Below are positions 23,401 to 35,400 of a stretch of 64,000 nt of DNA, one piece after another. This stretch comes from Sipunculus nudus (taxonomy: Eukaryota > Annelida > Sipuncula > Golfingiida > Sipunculidae), in assembly GCA_026874595.1 (NCBI GenBank), contig CM049315.1:2794501-2858500 (forward strand), read 5' to 3'. The translations under genes were made by a program, and so were the position numbers. The notes beneath the pieces were generated by a model. The model was not told the origin of the DNA and ran no database searches. It saw nothing but the letters and a program-made list of their open reading frames with translations. Every line of letters starts with the position of its first letter. The first letter of the stretch is position 1.

Positions 23401-26400
23401 AGCTGAGCACAGTGACCCATAGGTCCCTTGTTTCATATATTTACACATTTTTTCTCAATTTTGGAGACCTTCATAGAATCTTCTATCTTGCCATCCAGGG
23501 AGGTCCATGAAAAATCTCCTTGGAAACCTGAAACTAGATCTTTGTTACCCATATCCTGTGAGCTATATGGCCCAAAAGTATCCCCCAGAATGATTAAAAA
23601 TTTTATACAAAAGCTCCAGTATCTGAATTACTACTGCATTGATCACCGTAATTTTTGCATTCTTATTGACCATGGAGTGTTTCATCATATCCTGCAGGAG
23701 CCACCTTGATTTTCCCTATTTTTATTATTTTTTTTTTCTTTATTTTTGAGACCTTCAAAACCGCAGCTGTCCGTTAACCAGACACAAATCATAACTACTG
23801 GATCTAGAATCTTCTAACTTCACATCCAGGGAGGTCCCTAAAAAATCTTGTTGGAAACTTGAAATTAGGTCTCTGTTACCCATGTCCCCCGACAGAGGTA
23901 AGGGGCTCAGAAGTACCCCCCAGATTAATTAAAAATTTGATACAAAAGCTCCAGCATCTGAACAACTAATGCATTGATCAACATGATTCTGAACATGCAT
24001 ATTCATCATGGATTGTTTCATCAGTTCCTGTAGACTGGTGGTTCAGCCTGGATTTTTTTTCAAATTTTACATAATTTTTCTCTATTTTTGAGTCTTTCGA
24101 AGATGTGATTGTCTGTTAACAGGGCACAAATCATAACTATTGCACCTAGAATCTTCTTACTTTATATTTTGGTCTCTGTTACCCATATCATCCAAGCTAA
24201 GCTTCAGTTGAATCGGGATACCACCAACAAAATATGGCATTCAGATGATAAAATTCATTTCGTGAATGTCTTCTTAGTCAGCTGAGCATCATGACCCATG
24301 GGTCACTTTTCTAAGTTATTAGCATAAAAATAAATCAATACCATAAATTTTCCCCAAGTTTGACCATGGCACATTTTTTTGCTGTAAGTGCTGCTGATTT
24401 TATTTTCACAGCATGTAAACATAAGTTAATCTGTTTAAATTTGATATTTGAATACAAAAGCTAAAAAAAATTTAGGCATTGTTATTGATTTTTTTTTGGC
24501 TCTGTTGTATTCACTTGCATTGTTGAGCTGCAGGCAGGCTATTTCTGGTCACCAGAACGGTACTTGATTTGTAATGGGTCACTCAATGAGATCCACTGCT
24601 GTGACAAGTGTACAGTACCGGTAATTCTCATATCAACCCCACCCCCCACCCTCACTCCCATGGGAAATGAATGGGAGATAAGGCTTTGTTTGTCCTGTAT
24701 GTAAATGCAGAGGTTTTGTAATTCCCACCTTCCCCCCTCCCCTGCCACTTATTCCTTTCACTTGTGCACTGGAGACACTAGTTTTATTGCAAATGTGTAA
24801 AATATATAAATTTAAAAAAAAATTACTATTAGAAAAAAAATCAGATCTAACTGAAACATATTCTTGCCTCAGGGTAAATGGGACGTATAGTAATCAGCTC
24901 TGTCTGTCCTTCAGCATTCCTTTATCATTAAATATATATTAAGAATGAACTTTTTCCCATAAGCACTGTTGAAATAACTTTCATATGCTGTATGTGTATG
25001 GATTTAAGCTATTAAAGTCTGAAATTTGAAAGCAGCTTATATTTTCAGATGTGTAGTATTGCAAATGTTTAAATGTATACAATTTATAAACTTTAAAACA
25101 ATTTGATTTTAATAAAAAAGACTAGAATCTGATTGAAACTTCATATATCATTTTACTGCCTCAGCAGAATGGGAGATAAAGTGATCAGCTTTGTTTGTCT
25201 ACTAGTCTGTCTGTCCATTTTTAAATAATCAGTAATAATTAATGAACTTTTAATAGGTATATTGCTACTGTATACATTTGATAAAATAAAAAAATATATA
25301 TATTTAATAATATTTTATAAAACAAAATAGATCTAACTGAACAAATGTGTTAACTGTCAACAATTTATTAAAAAGCCAACCAATGATCACGGAAATAGTA
25401 TCTTATACCTATCTTTTTATCACCATCTACTCACATGCTTCAGTATAAACATGAGGAAACACATGGTCCAGTCACATCAATACAAACCAATCATATCAAC
25501 CAACCATGGTCTATATTACATCTTCCTCTCAGACTTTATCTCAATTTGATATTATTTTAGATTTTTACCTTTAAGGCCAACTTCAGCTGAGCACAGTGAC
25601 CCATGGCTGAGCACAGTGACCCATGCATGGGTCCCTTGTTTTAACAATATCCTTTACAAATTGATTTTAGTCTAAATATATATAAATAAGTTCCACAAGT
25701 TTTGTGTGAAGTAATGATATGTCCAGTCAAAACTGTCAAAATATTTACTTTGAGACTGTTGTTTATGTCAGTGGACTATGGATGACATCTTTCTGGGATA
25801 TTCTTACATAGAAGACTTTACTTGTCTGTGGTTGCGAGAGCTGTCATGTATGACTCTGCATGGAATGATGTCATTGCAAACAGGACACACATGGAGTCCT
25901 CTCCGGTGAAGCCAAGAATTGGTCCCAAATGTAGTGGGATCCATAACAGAACTCCCCACATATAATTGATAGGCCCTGGATGACTCCCCACAATGTAACA
26001 TCATGCACACTCATCTGCACACTCATGGTCATTGAACATTATTTATAGATATAATTGTGCCCACCAGAAGTTATAACCTATAACCAGCAGTCTAAAATCA
26101 TTAGATGTTATACAAACATTGTGCAGTCCAAGCATTCATGTATCTGTTACAAAGTTTAACACAGTGTCTCATGTTGTGATATTTGTTATCAACAGAACCA
26201 CATGTTGGCAAACAAGGTGGAGGCAGGTCTATGGATCACACGTATCTGTACAGTTGTCTTCACCATTGGATTTATTCTGCCAATATTCGGGTAAGTAACT
26301 ACAGTAGGCATATACTTTATATCGTATGGCAAAATTAAATTGCATATTCTTGTAGTTAGCAAATAACAAAAAGTAACCAGACCATGCTTACTAAGATAAA

Positions 26401-29400
26401 GATGAAGAGCTCTGAATAAAATACACTTGGCTGTGCAGAAAAAAATGCTACACAGACAGAGATGGCTATCACCTGGATACATGGCAAGCTCCCAAGGTGC
26501 AATGATGGATTATCATGGAGGCATCTCATCTAGAACTTGTGCAGGGTTCATCACATGTAGCTGGCCAGAGCTGAACTTGAGAGCTGTGCTGCTGATGCCA
26601 CATTTATACCAGGAGATCAGACACCTGTATAGTACAGTAGCTATTGGATGTTGACATTAAGCCATTAACTTACAGCATCATGGAAAAGTGAAATTCAACG
26701 AGGGTGAAAAAAGTGTGTAACATTCAAAGAACTGCTGTCTTGTATTTGATGGCACATCTGAAGGGACCGTCTGCCCTCCTGAAATGTGGGATTAGCCTTG
26801 TTTTTGCCTGCACACAAGATAATGTTCTGTTTAATTGACTCATGGAAACAGTGATGACAAAGACTGCCCATATCCAGACACGCTGTATGAATACTTCAAG
26901 AACCTGAATTCTTTTAGATCACATACATGCAATCATCAGATACATATGAATTGAGTTGTTAGAATATTGTTCATACAAAAACCACATTTGTGGTACAGAC
27001 TGGTCATTTTGTTCATCTTATGTGCATATATAACAGTAGTATTTAGGTAAATGGTTTTCTCTGGGTCCTCCGGTTTCCTCCACACTTACCGACTACTGAG
27101 CGCCAACATCCGTGCCATGGAGAGTGCCTCGTATTAGTTGTTATAACTAGTTGTTCAATCCATGTAAAATAAATAAAGTTTATATTAAAGTTAATATTAA
27201 TTTAAAATGGACTGTTTATTTGAATGTCAGTGTGCTGACTCTTTGCTTTTCTTTGAAATAACCAAGTTTATTAATTAATGATATGTTGTGTTTTTTGGGG
27301 GTCATAGTAATCCCAGTATATCACTAATTGATGAAGTTTTTATTTGTCATCCACAGAGGTAATCCCATGAGTTGCTACCAGAGGGCACTGATCAGTAATG
27401 CAGCCACCAGTGCTCTGCGACTTCATCAGCGGCTACCTAATTTCCAGTTCAGCCGGGAGTACCTGGGACAGCTGTTTATGGAGGACAGCGCCCACTATCT
27501 GTTCTACTCGCTTATATTCCTCAACAGTCATCCCATCACATGTATCCTTACTCAGCAAGTGCATTAACTCAGTCAGCTGTAGTAGTAATGATATGGACAA
27601 TGCTCACTATCTGACTCATATTCTTCAAACAGTCGTCCCATCGCACTTCTCTGTGTTCAGGGTAAGACAAAGGAAGAGTACATGGTCACCATGGGTCATC
27701 ACAACCCTACTTGATAGTAAGAAATCTTAAGGGTTGTATGAGATCATAGCACCTGACAGAGGATTCCAGTTTGTGGGAGTTTATTGATTTGAATGGTAAA
27801 GCCTCATCACCTGAGTGGTGTGTTCTGGTGCACCTCCCACCCCTGTTAAATTAACCTTTATGTGGGCACCTCAGGCAGTGTTGATGTTCTCGAGACCCTA
27901 CCACCCCTGTTAAATAAACCTCTTTGTGGGCAACTCAGGCACTGTTGATGTTCTGGAGACCCTCCCAATCCTGTTAAATTAACCACTATCTGGACATCTC
28001 AGGCAGTGTTCATGAAAGGCAATTTTACTTGTTAACTAAAAGTCATCTGAGCTATAGCAATCACTTTTTGTCCGGCCGTCTGTCTGTCCGTCCATTCACC
28101 AGGCACAAATAGTAACCATTGGACCTAAAAACTTCTTACTTGACATCCAGGGAGGTCCATATAAAATCTCCTCGGAAACCTGAAATTAGGTCTCTGTTAC
28201 TGTTATCCTTCAAGATATGGGGCTCAGAAGTAACCCCCCCCCCCCCATAATAATTAAAAATTTGTTACAAAAGCTCCGGTATCTGAACAACTAATGCATT
28301 GATCAACATGATTCTGAACATGCATATTCATCATGGACTGTTTCATCAGTTCCTGCAAACAGGTGGCACCATCTGGATTTTTTTCAAGTTTTTACACATT
28401 TTCTTTAAAATTTTATTTACTTCTTACTTAGGCATCCAGGAAGGTCCATGAAAAATCTCTTTGGAAACCTGAACTTAGGTCTGTTATACTCATATTCTTT
28501 GAGCTATGCTTTAGTTGAATTGGGATACCACCTACAAAATTTGGCATTCAGATGAAAAAATTCCATTTATGAATGTCTTTCTAGTCAGCATTGTGACCCC
28601 TGGGTCATTTTTTTTAAATGCAATAGAAATCTCTGCAAAATTGGGCCCACAAGGGTAGCAGGCATATTTACCGTTGAGCTGTCTATAATTAATTCATGAT
28701 GTGAGGTAGAGGTGCTCAGCTTGAACCAGCTACAGGTCTGTAATGCTTTGTGTGAAGAATCTTTACTTGTATAGGAGCATAGTTTTAGAAAGATACTGAT
28801 TATATAAAATGTGACATCAGTATTATTCCCATATTGGTATCTCAGTGGCAGAGTACTAACAAGCAAAGACATTAGCATTCCTCTGTTACTGTATCACATT
28901 GAGTGAAATAGTGGTGCCCTGTCATATTATAACTAGCAGAGTTGATCTTGTTTTCAACCACTTGTTGTCATCTTCTAAATCAAGTACAGTGAAATCTGTG
29001 TAATAAGACCACCTGTTGGACTGTGTAATAAGACCACCTGTGGGACTCTGTAATAAGACCACCTGTGGGACTGGCCAAAAGTGGTCTTAATTCACAGGTG
29101 GTCTTATCAGTCAGGTCAGTTATAACCAGTGTTATTGCTTTTGGTCCATTAAAGTGTGGTCTTAATGGACAGGTGGTCTTATTAAACTGTCTTTCCAACA
29201 GGTTCCATTGTACTTATATCATGAGGTTAAGCCTATTCTGTAAAGTGTTGATTTTCATGAAGTCTATGAAGCCTTTGAAGATCCGTATTCATCTGGTTAA
29301 CTAAATAGGGGGCTTGTATTGTAGTTGATTGACAGCCATATTGCTTAGAGAAATGATGACAAGTCAGTTCAAAAGGGGACATTTTCTATAAACGCAGAGA

Positions 29401-32400
29401 CATTTGACATTTTTTTCATGAAGGGGCTATTGCAGCGCCATCTGCCTGAAACTACACAAACTATGTGAGAACCAGCAATATGTCGGTATTCTTTAATGTG
29501 TTTGTGAATCCTTCATTAATTAATTCCTTGACTGTCCACCAGTGGTGCTGATACCAGTGTTTCTGTTCTCTCTGCTTCATGCCACCAATTACACAAAAAC
29601 ACTCCTTAATGTAAGTAATCATTTTTCAATTACATGTATTTTTAGCTCAGCTGACTATAAGTCATCTGAGCTATAGTCGTGGTCCATTGTCCGTCGTCTG
29701 TCCGTCCATCTGTCCGTCCGTAGATGTGGCACGTTTTGAAACCGTAAGACCTAGGAATCCAAAATTCAGCATAATGTTAGATGTCCCCAAGATCTCCTAC
29801 CAAGCCGAAAACTGACCTTCGAGAAATTAAGGAAAAACCTCAATTTTTTATTAAAATCCTATTTTCACACTTCAGGACTGCCTAATATCAAAACCACTCA
29901 TCTGTTTTTCCTCATATTTACCATAAATATTCCTCTATATAGTTCCTATGTACATGCCAGAAATTAAGTCGGTAAAGTATAAATTTCTTTAAGTTATGGG
30001 CCCAAACATAATGGACTTTGTAAAAAATCAGGAAAAATAATAACTCACTTAACATGAAAAATTTTGAAACTAGAGTCTATTTTTTCAAGTTTATAACTAT
30101 GTTTAATTAAGATTCAATTGTTTACCCAAAATTAGATCTGAATTTTGTAAATTTTTTAAGTTATTAGCATAGAAAAAAAATCAGTACCTTAAATTTTGCC
30201 CAACTTTGACCATGGCACGTTTTTTTCCTGTAAGCACCATTGATTTAATTTTCACAGCATGTAAACATAAATATTTAGTATGTCTAAATCTGAAATTTGA
30301 AAATAAAAGCTTGAAAATTAAGCTAGTTTTTGTTTTTTTTCTGTAGTCACTTGCTTTGATTACAGATGCAGGGTCCCACTCCAGGTCACTAGAAGTCAGC
30401 TATGCTAGGGTTTCTGATTTGTTACAGTCACTGGGGGAGATCCCCTGCTGTGACAGGTGTACAGTTATTCTCATATCACCACCCCAATCCCCCCCCCCCC
30501 CCCCCCCCCCCGCAAACCCAACCCACCAAATGTTATGCAGTAATTGTTATTGTTTTCACTGTATCTCCTTAAATGTAATGCTGTTTCCACTCCGATATGC
30601 AAAAACTTTCCTTGAAAAAATAATTCAAGGTGTAATCCAGAAGATGCAATGTTGTGTAATGTAGCATTTTTAAAGAAATCAATTTTCTTTTAAATGATTT
30701 TAACAAATATAAAGGAACCCATCAGTATGCTTAAATTATTATAAAATATGAAGCACATTATGGATAAATAAAGACACAATTAAAAATTGTGAAATCTAAA
30801 TCAAGTATTATTTTTAGATATTTATTGTTTTGCAGATTTAAAAGATATATTTTTGTGGTAAAAAATAAATAAACATTTGTATGCATGATGTGGTGTTATC
30901 TGACAAGATTGAGATTAATGATGATGCAATTGAGAATTATGAATCAACTTTTATATTCAGATATATATGTTAAATTGGAAATGTATAGAAATATAAACTT
31001 AAATTAGAAAATAATTGATGTGATAAAAAAATCAGGATTTAATACAAACATTTGTTCATTATTTTCCTGCCCTGGCAGAATTTGAGATCAGGCTTTGTTT
31101 GCCCTGTTTTATGTTGTTAATTAACTATATTTCAACTGTATACATTTCATAAAAAAAATACATATATATTCAATAATATATATTATACAAAAAAAATAGA
31201 TTCAATTGAACAAATGTGTGAAATACTGAAATGTCAACATTTAATCGAAAAACCAACTAATGATCATGGTAATAGTACAGATCATTTGTTCACAAACTGC
31301 TCACATGCTTTAGTTTCAACATTAGGAAACACATGGTCAGGTCACAAAATATTTTTTGCAACAATTTCTTGCTCATTAATACAAACCAATCATATAAACC
31401 AACCATGGCCTTTATTACCTCTTCCTCTTACACTTTATCTCCATTAGATATTATTTTAGATTTTTCCCTTCAAGGTTAACGTCAGCTGAGCACAGTGACC
31501 CATAGGTCCCTTGTTAAGAACTGGGAAAATATGTATTATGTTTGTATGTTGATATGTATGTTTTACATTTTATCCATCAACTTATATATAATGAGACGCC
31601 TAACTAATAGTGTATCTTGAATGATTTGCTTATTTATACACCAGTTGTTTTGAGAAGTTGTAAAAAGAAATAGCAAGAATCAGCAAAGTGATGTAAAGTA
31701 ACACTCCTCACACAGGGGTCTTACATGGGAGTTATTCTATATCTCCTTTGCTTAAACCGCTGCTTAGTATTGCAAGATTTTCTGGGCTTCACCACCAGGG
31801 CTAGCACAAGGAAAAGAATTGTAATCAGACCAATGAGAGCTTAGTACCACACTCTCATCAGTCTGTGTGCTGGCCCTGATGTAGAAACCCCGAAAAACCA
31901 AGCAGCAGTTAGAGCAAAGGAGATCTGGAATGATTGCAGTGAATAACTGCTGCATAAGGATTGTAAAGTGATTAAATGAATATTATTAATTTATGTAAAG
32001 GGCAATAAAATAGGTGGTAAAAACTAAGAATTAGAAGGTAAAACTCTAAATAAGTGTTGTTGTTTGGGACTGGAGGGCAGAGTTATAATCTTGGGGGGGG
32101 GGGGGGGGGGAGCAAATAAGATGCTTATAGGTACACACTAGTCCACTGAAGTGGAGGGTAAACTCTGCACTGGTTTGTTTTATGTCCTCGGCAGCTGGTA
32201 GGACCAACCTCCGGACAGATGATCAGGAACCTGATCTTGAAGCTTGAGCAGCAACAACGGAACATTCTGAGGTTCATCGCCAGCTCTGAGATCTTCATGA
32301 TGCCAATAATCGTCCTACTCATCTTCACGTTAGTGTTTAAGTCCTTAGGGTCTTCTAAAATTCATTAAATTTTCTATTTCAGAAAATTTCTGAAATACAA

Positions 32401-35400
32401 AGTCATTGTTGTGACCATCATGTCACAAAAATAAAATATTGAAAAATAATTTTTCATTAAGAAAAAGGTGGAATTTGAATGCACTTGTCAATTCCATGGG
32501 GGATGTACACAAACCCAGGTATCCCACACGTATGTCCTGAAAGAACTGACACATTCTTCAATTGCTGAGTGGCTAGCAAATGGAGCTAATATTTGATTGA
32601 CGTCTGGAAATTGTGGCCAGAATTCCAGCAGTGATATTTGTGTATTTGTTTCTTATTCAAAATATTTAGTACTAGCGTTATTCATATACATGTTACACAT
32701 GTACTTGAAAAGTAATGGTCCAGTATTGAAGCATTATACCTGGTGTTAATCCCATTGCACAGGTTCACATTAGGCCTGTAGGCCTTGTTAAGTTTGGCCC
32801 TGCTTAATGACTCTTAATTTGTGCAATCCAAGATGTTATACAAATGTTACTTCCATTAACTTTAAGTTCCATTCTCTCAGACCAGTATTTTAGTCATTTA
32901 CACCATTCTCAGATAAATATTTCTCATAAACCATCAGGAATAAAGCTTTCCAGTTTTGCGCATATATGTGAAAATGTATTCTAAATCACTTATTTCCCTT
33001 TTGTTTATATCTGACATGAAACACCAGATGTTATTGCAGACTGCAGAAACCCTTTGGAAACTTGAGAAAAGCTTGCTTCATTACAGATGTTATTTAATCT
33101 CATGCCTGTGCAAGCATTGGCTAAATGAAGAGAGAATGGTGATTGCCTGTCCTGTGCATAAGGCAGTGTACAAGTACACTCTCCCATGGAAAAATGATGC
33201 ATTATAAGGAGCCGGGGATATTGAATGATGCATACCACGATAGTGATTCAATATCAGAGTTTGACCATAGTACCAGCGCAATATTTAACCACATCAGAGC
33301 TCATTTAGGAGAGGAGACATTCAATAATACATTACATCGGAGCTCATGTAGGAGAGGAGACATTCAATAATACATTACATCATGGCTCATTTAGGAGAGG
33401 AGACATTCAATAATACATTACATCAGAGTTCATTAAGGAGGGGACACATTCAGTAATACATTACATCAGAGTTCATTTAGAAGAAGAGACATTCAATAAT
33501 ACATTACATCAGAGCTCATTTAGGAGAGGAGATATTCAATAATACATTACATCAGAGCTCATTTAGGAGAGGAGACATTCAATAAAACTTTACATGAGAG
33601 CTCATTTAGGAGAGGAGACATTCAGTAATACATTTCATCAGAGCTCATGTAGGAGAGGAGACATTCAATAATACATTACATCAGAGCTTATTTAGGAGAG
33701 GAGACATTCAATGAAATATTATATCAGAGCTCTTTTAGGAGAGGAGACATTCAATAATACATTACATCAGAGCTCATTTAGGAGAGGAGACATTCAATTA
33801 AATATTACATCAGAGCTCTTTTAGGAGAGGAGACATTCAATAAAATATTACATCAGAGCTCTTTTAGGAGAGGAGACATTCAATAATACATTACATCAGA
33901 GCTCATTTAGGAGAGGAGACATTCAGTAATACATTTCATCAGCGCTCATTTAGGAGAGGAGACATTCAATAATACTTTACATCAGAGCTCATTTAGGAGA
34001 GGAGACATTCAATAATACATTACATCAGAGCTCATGTAGGAGAGGAGACATTCAGTAATACATTACATCAGAGCTCATGTAGGAGAGGAGACATTCAATA
34101 ATACATTACATCAGAGCTCATGTAGGAGAGGAGACATTCAATAAAATATTACATCAAAGCTCTTTTAGGAGAGGAGACATTCAATAAAATATTACATCAG
34201 AGCTCTTTTAGGAGAGGAGACAATCAATAATACATTACATCAGAGCTCATTTAGGAGAGGAGACATTCAGTAATACATTACATCTATTATGATGATCCTC
34301 ATCACTTCATTGTCAGCAGCTTGGTCAGTTTGATTATGTAATGCATCCATTGACTATTGGGAACCTGTCTAAATTATGCCTTAGACATGTAGCCGTATTA
34401 GAGTCGTGGTCACATTACATGACAGATTTAACCTGTGTGTCAACTTTCTTATAATAAATGATCATTTAACATTATCATTTTAACCATATAATGGGCATGA
34501 AAGGGGTTCTGACCACATTAGCAGTATGAGTGTAATCATTCTACCGTATCACGCCTGACTTGTACTTCATTGCTATTCTAGTAATTGTAATCATCACTGC
34601 AGTTCAGTATTATATACAGATACGTTTTTGTTTTGTTGAACAGGGGCCAGGGGTTCATCTTGCTGCCGTTTGTGTACTACAGATTCCTGACTCTGCGATA
34701 CTCGTCACGGAGAAATCCCTACACAAGGTTAAGCTTTACCTATATTTTCTTACACCATCCTGTGTCAAAATTATTTGTATGGCCAGATAAAGTCTGGAGA
34801 TACTATGGTTTGGGCATGGTTGCGCTGTCTCTGCTGCTGCCGCAGAGATTTTGTTTGGACGCGATAGCTCAAAAAATATTTCACGGATCTTTACCAAACT
34901 TGACATGTTCATAGATATGGGTGAGAGGAAGAAGTCTATTAAAAATGGGGTCATAACCTTTACTAGGAGAGTGACAATGACCTTGAATAGCTCCATTTTG
35001 GGGGGAAAATCACACATATTCTTAAATATATCAAGAACTCTTGCATGGACCGAAGATCTTGGATAGTGTTGTCATTTACTGGAAACTGATGGGGCCATCT
35101 GTTATCCTTTTCTTGTTTTCCTGCCGTTTATACCCCCTTCATTGCCACTAAACAATACTATGAGCATTATATGTCAAAAACTAATGGAAGGATTTCTTAA
35201 ATATTATGCATATACATAAACATGGGTTATGGGATATGTATTTTAAAATTGGGGTCATGACCTTTCCTATGAGAGTGGCCTTGACCTTGAATATTACCAT
35301 ATCTGGTGAAAATCACACAAAATCATAAATATCTCAATAATGGATGCATGGATTGGTCCAAAAATCAAATTTACCAAAGATCTAGGATAGCTTTGTATTT

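Larger units (their letters stand above)
20481..25642 (+). mobile_element. Three-level nested insertion: A1 containing B containing A2 (TMEM33 intron 1)
   Basis: A1 occupies 20481-20866 and resumes at 24311-25642. B occupies 20867-21551 and resumes at 23434-24310. A2 occupies 21552-23432. At each boundary the outer element's sequence is interrupted and then continues as in an uninterrupted copy. For example, AGATCTGAATTTTGTAAATT before B continues as TAAGTTATTAGCATAAAAA after it, a continuity seen unbroken at about 22050-22100 in A2. All junctions lie in T-runs. Confidence 0.8.

Noticed and set aside
25804-26010. Minus-strand frame with CPVC-type motif
   Set aside because: A lone C-x2-C in a short frame inside TMEM33 intron 1, with no supporting domain or exon signals.
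28836-28870. tRNA A-box-like string (CTCAGTGGCAGAG)
   Set aside because: No B box or cloverleaf follows, so neither a tRNA nor a SINE head can be supported.
33291-34284. Regular spaced repeats considered as a CRISPR array
   Set aside because: Units are contiguous with no unique spacers, in a eukaryotic intron; this is a minisatellite.
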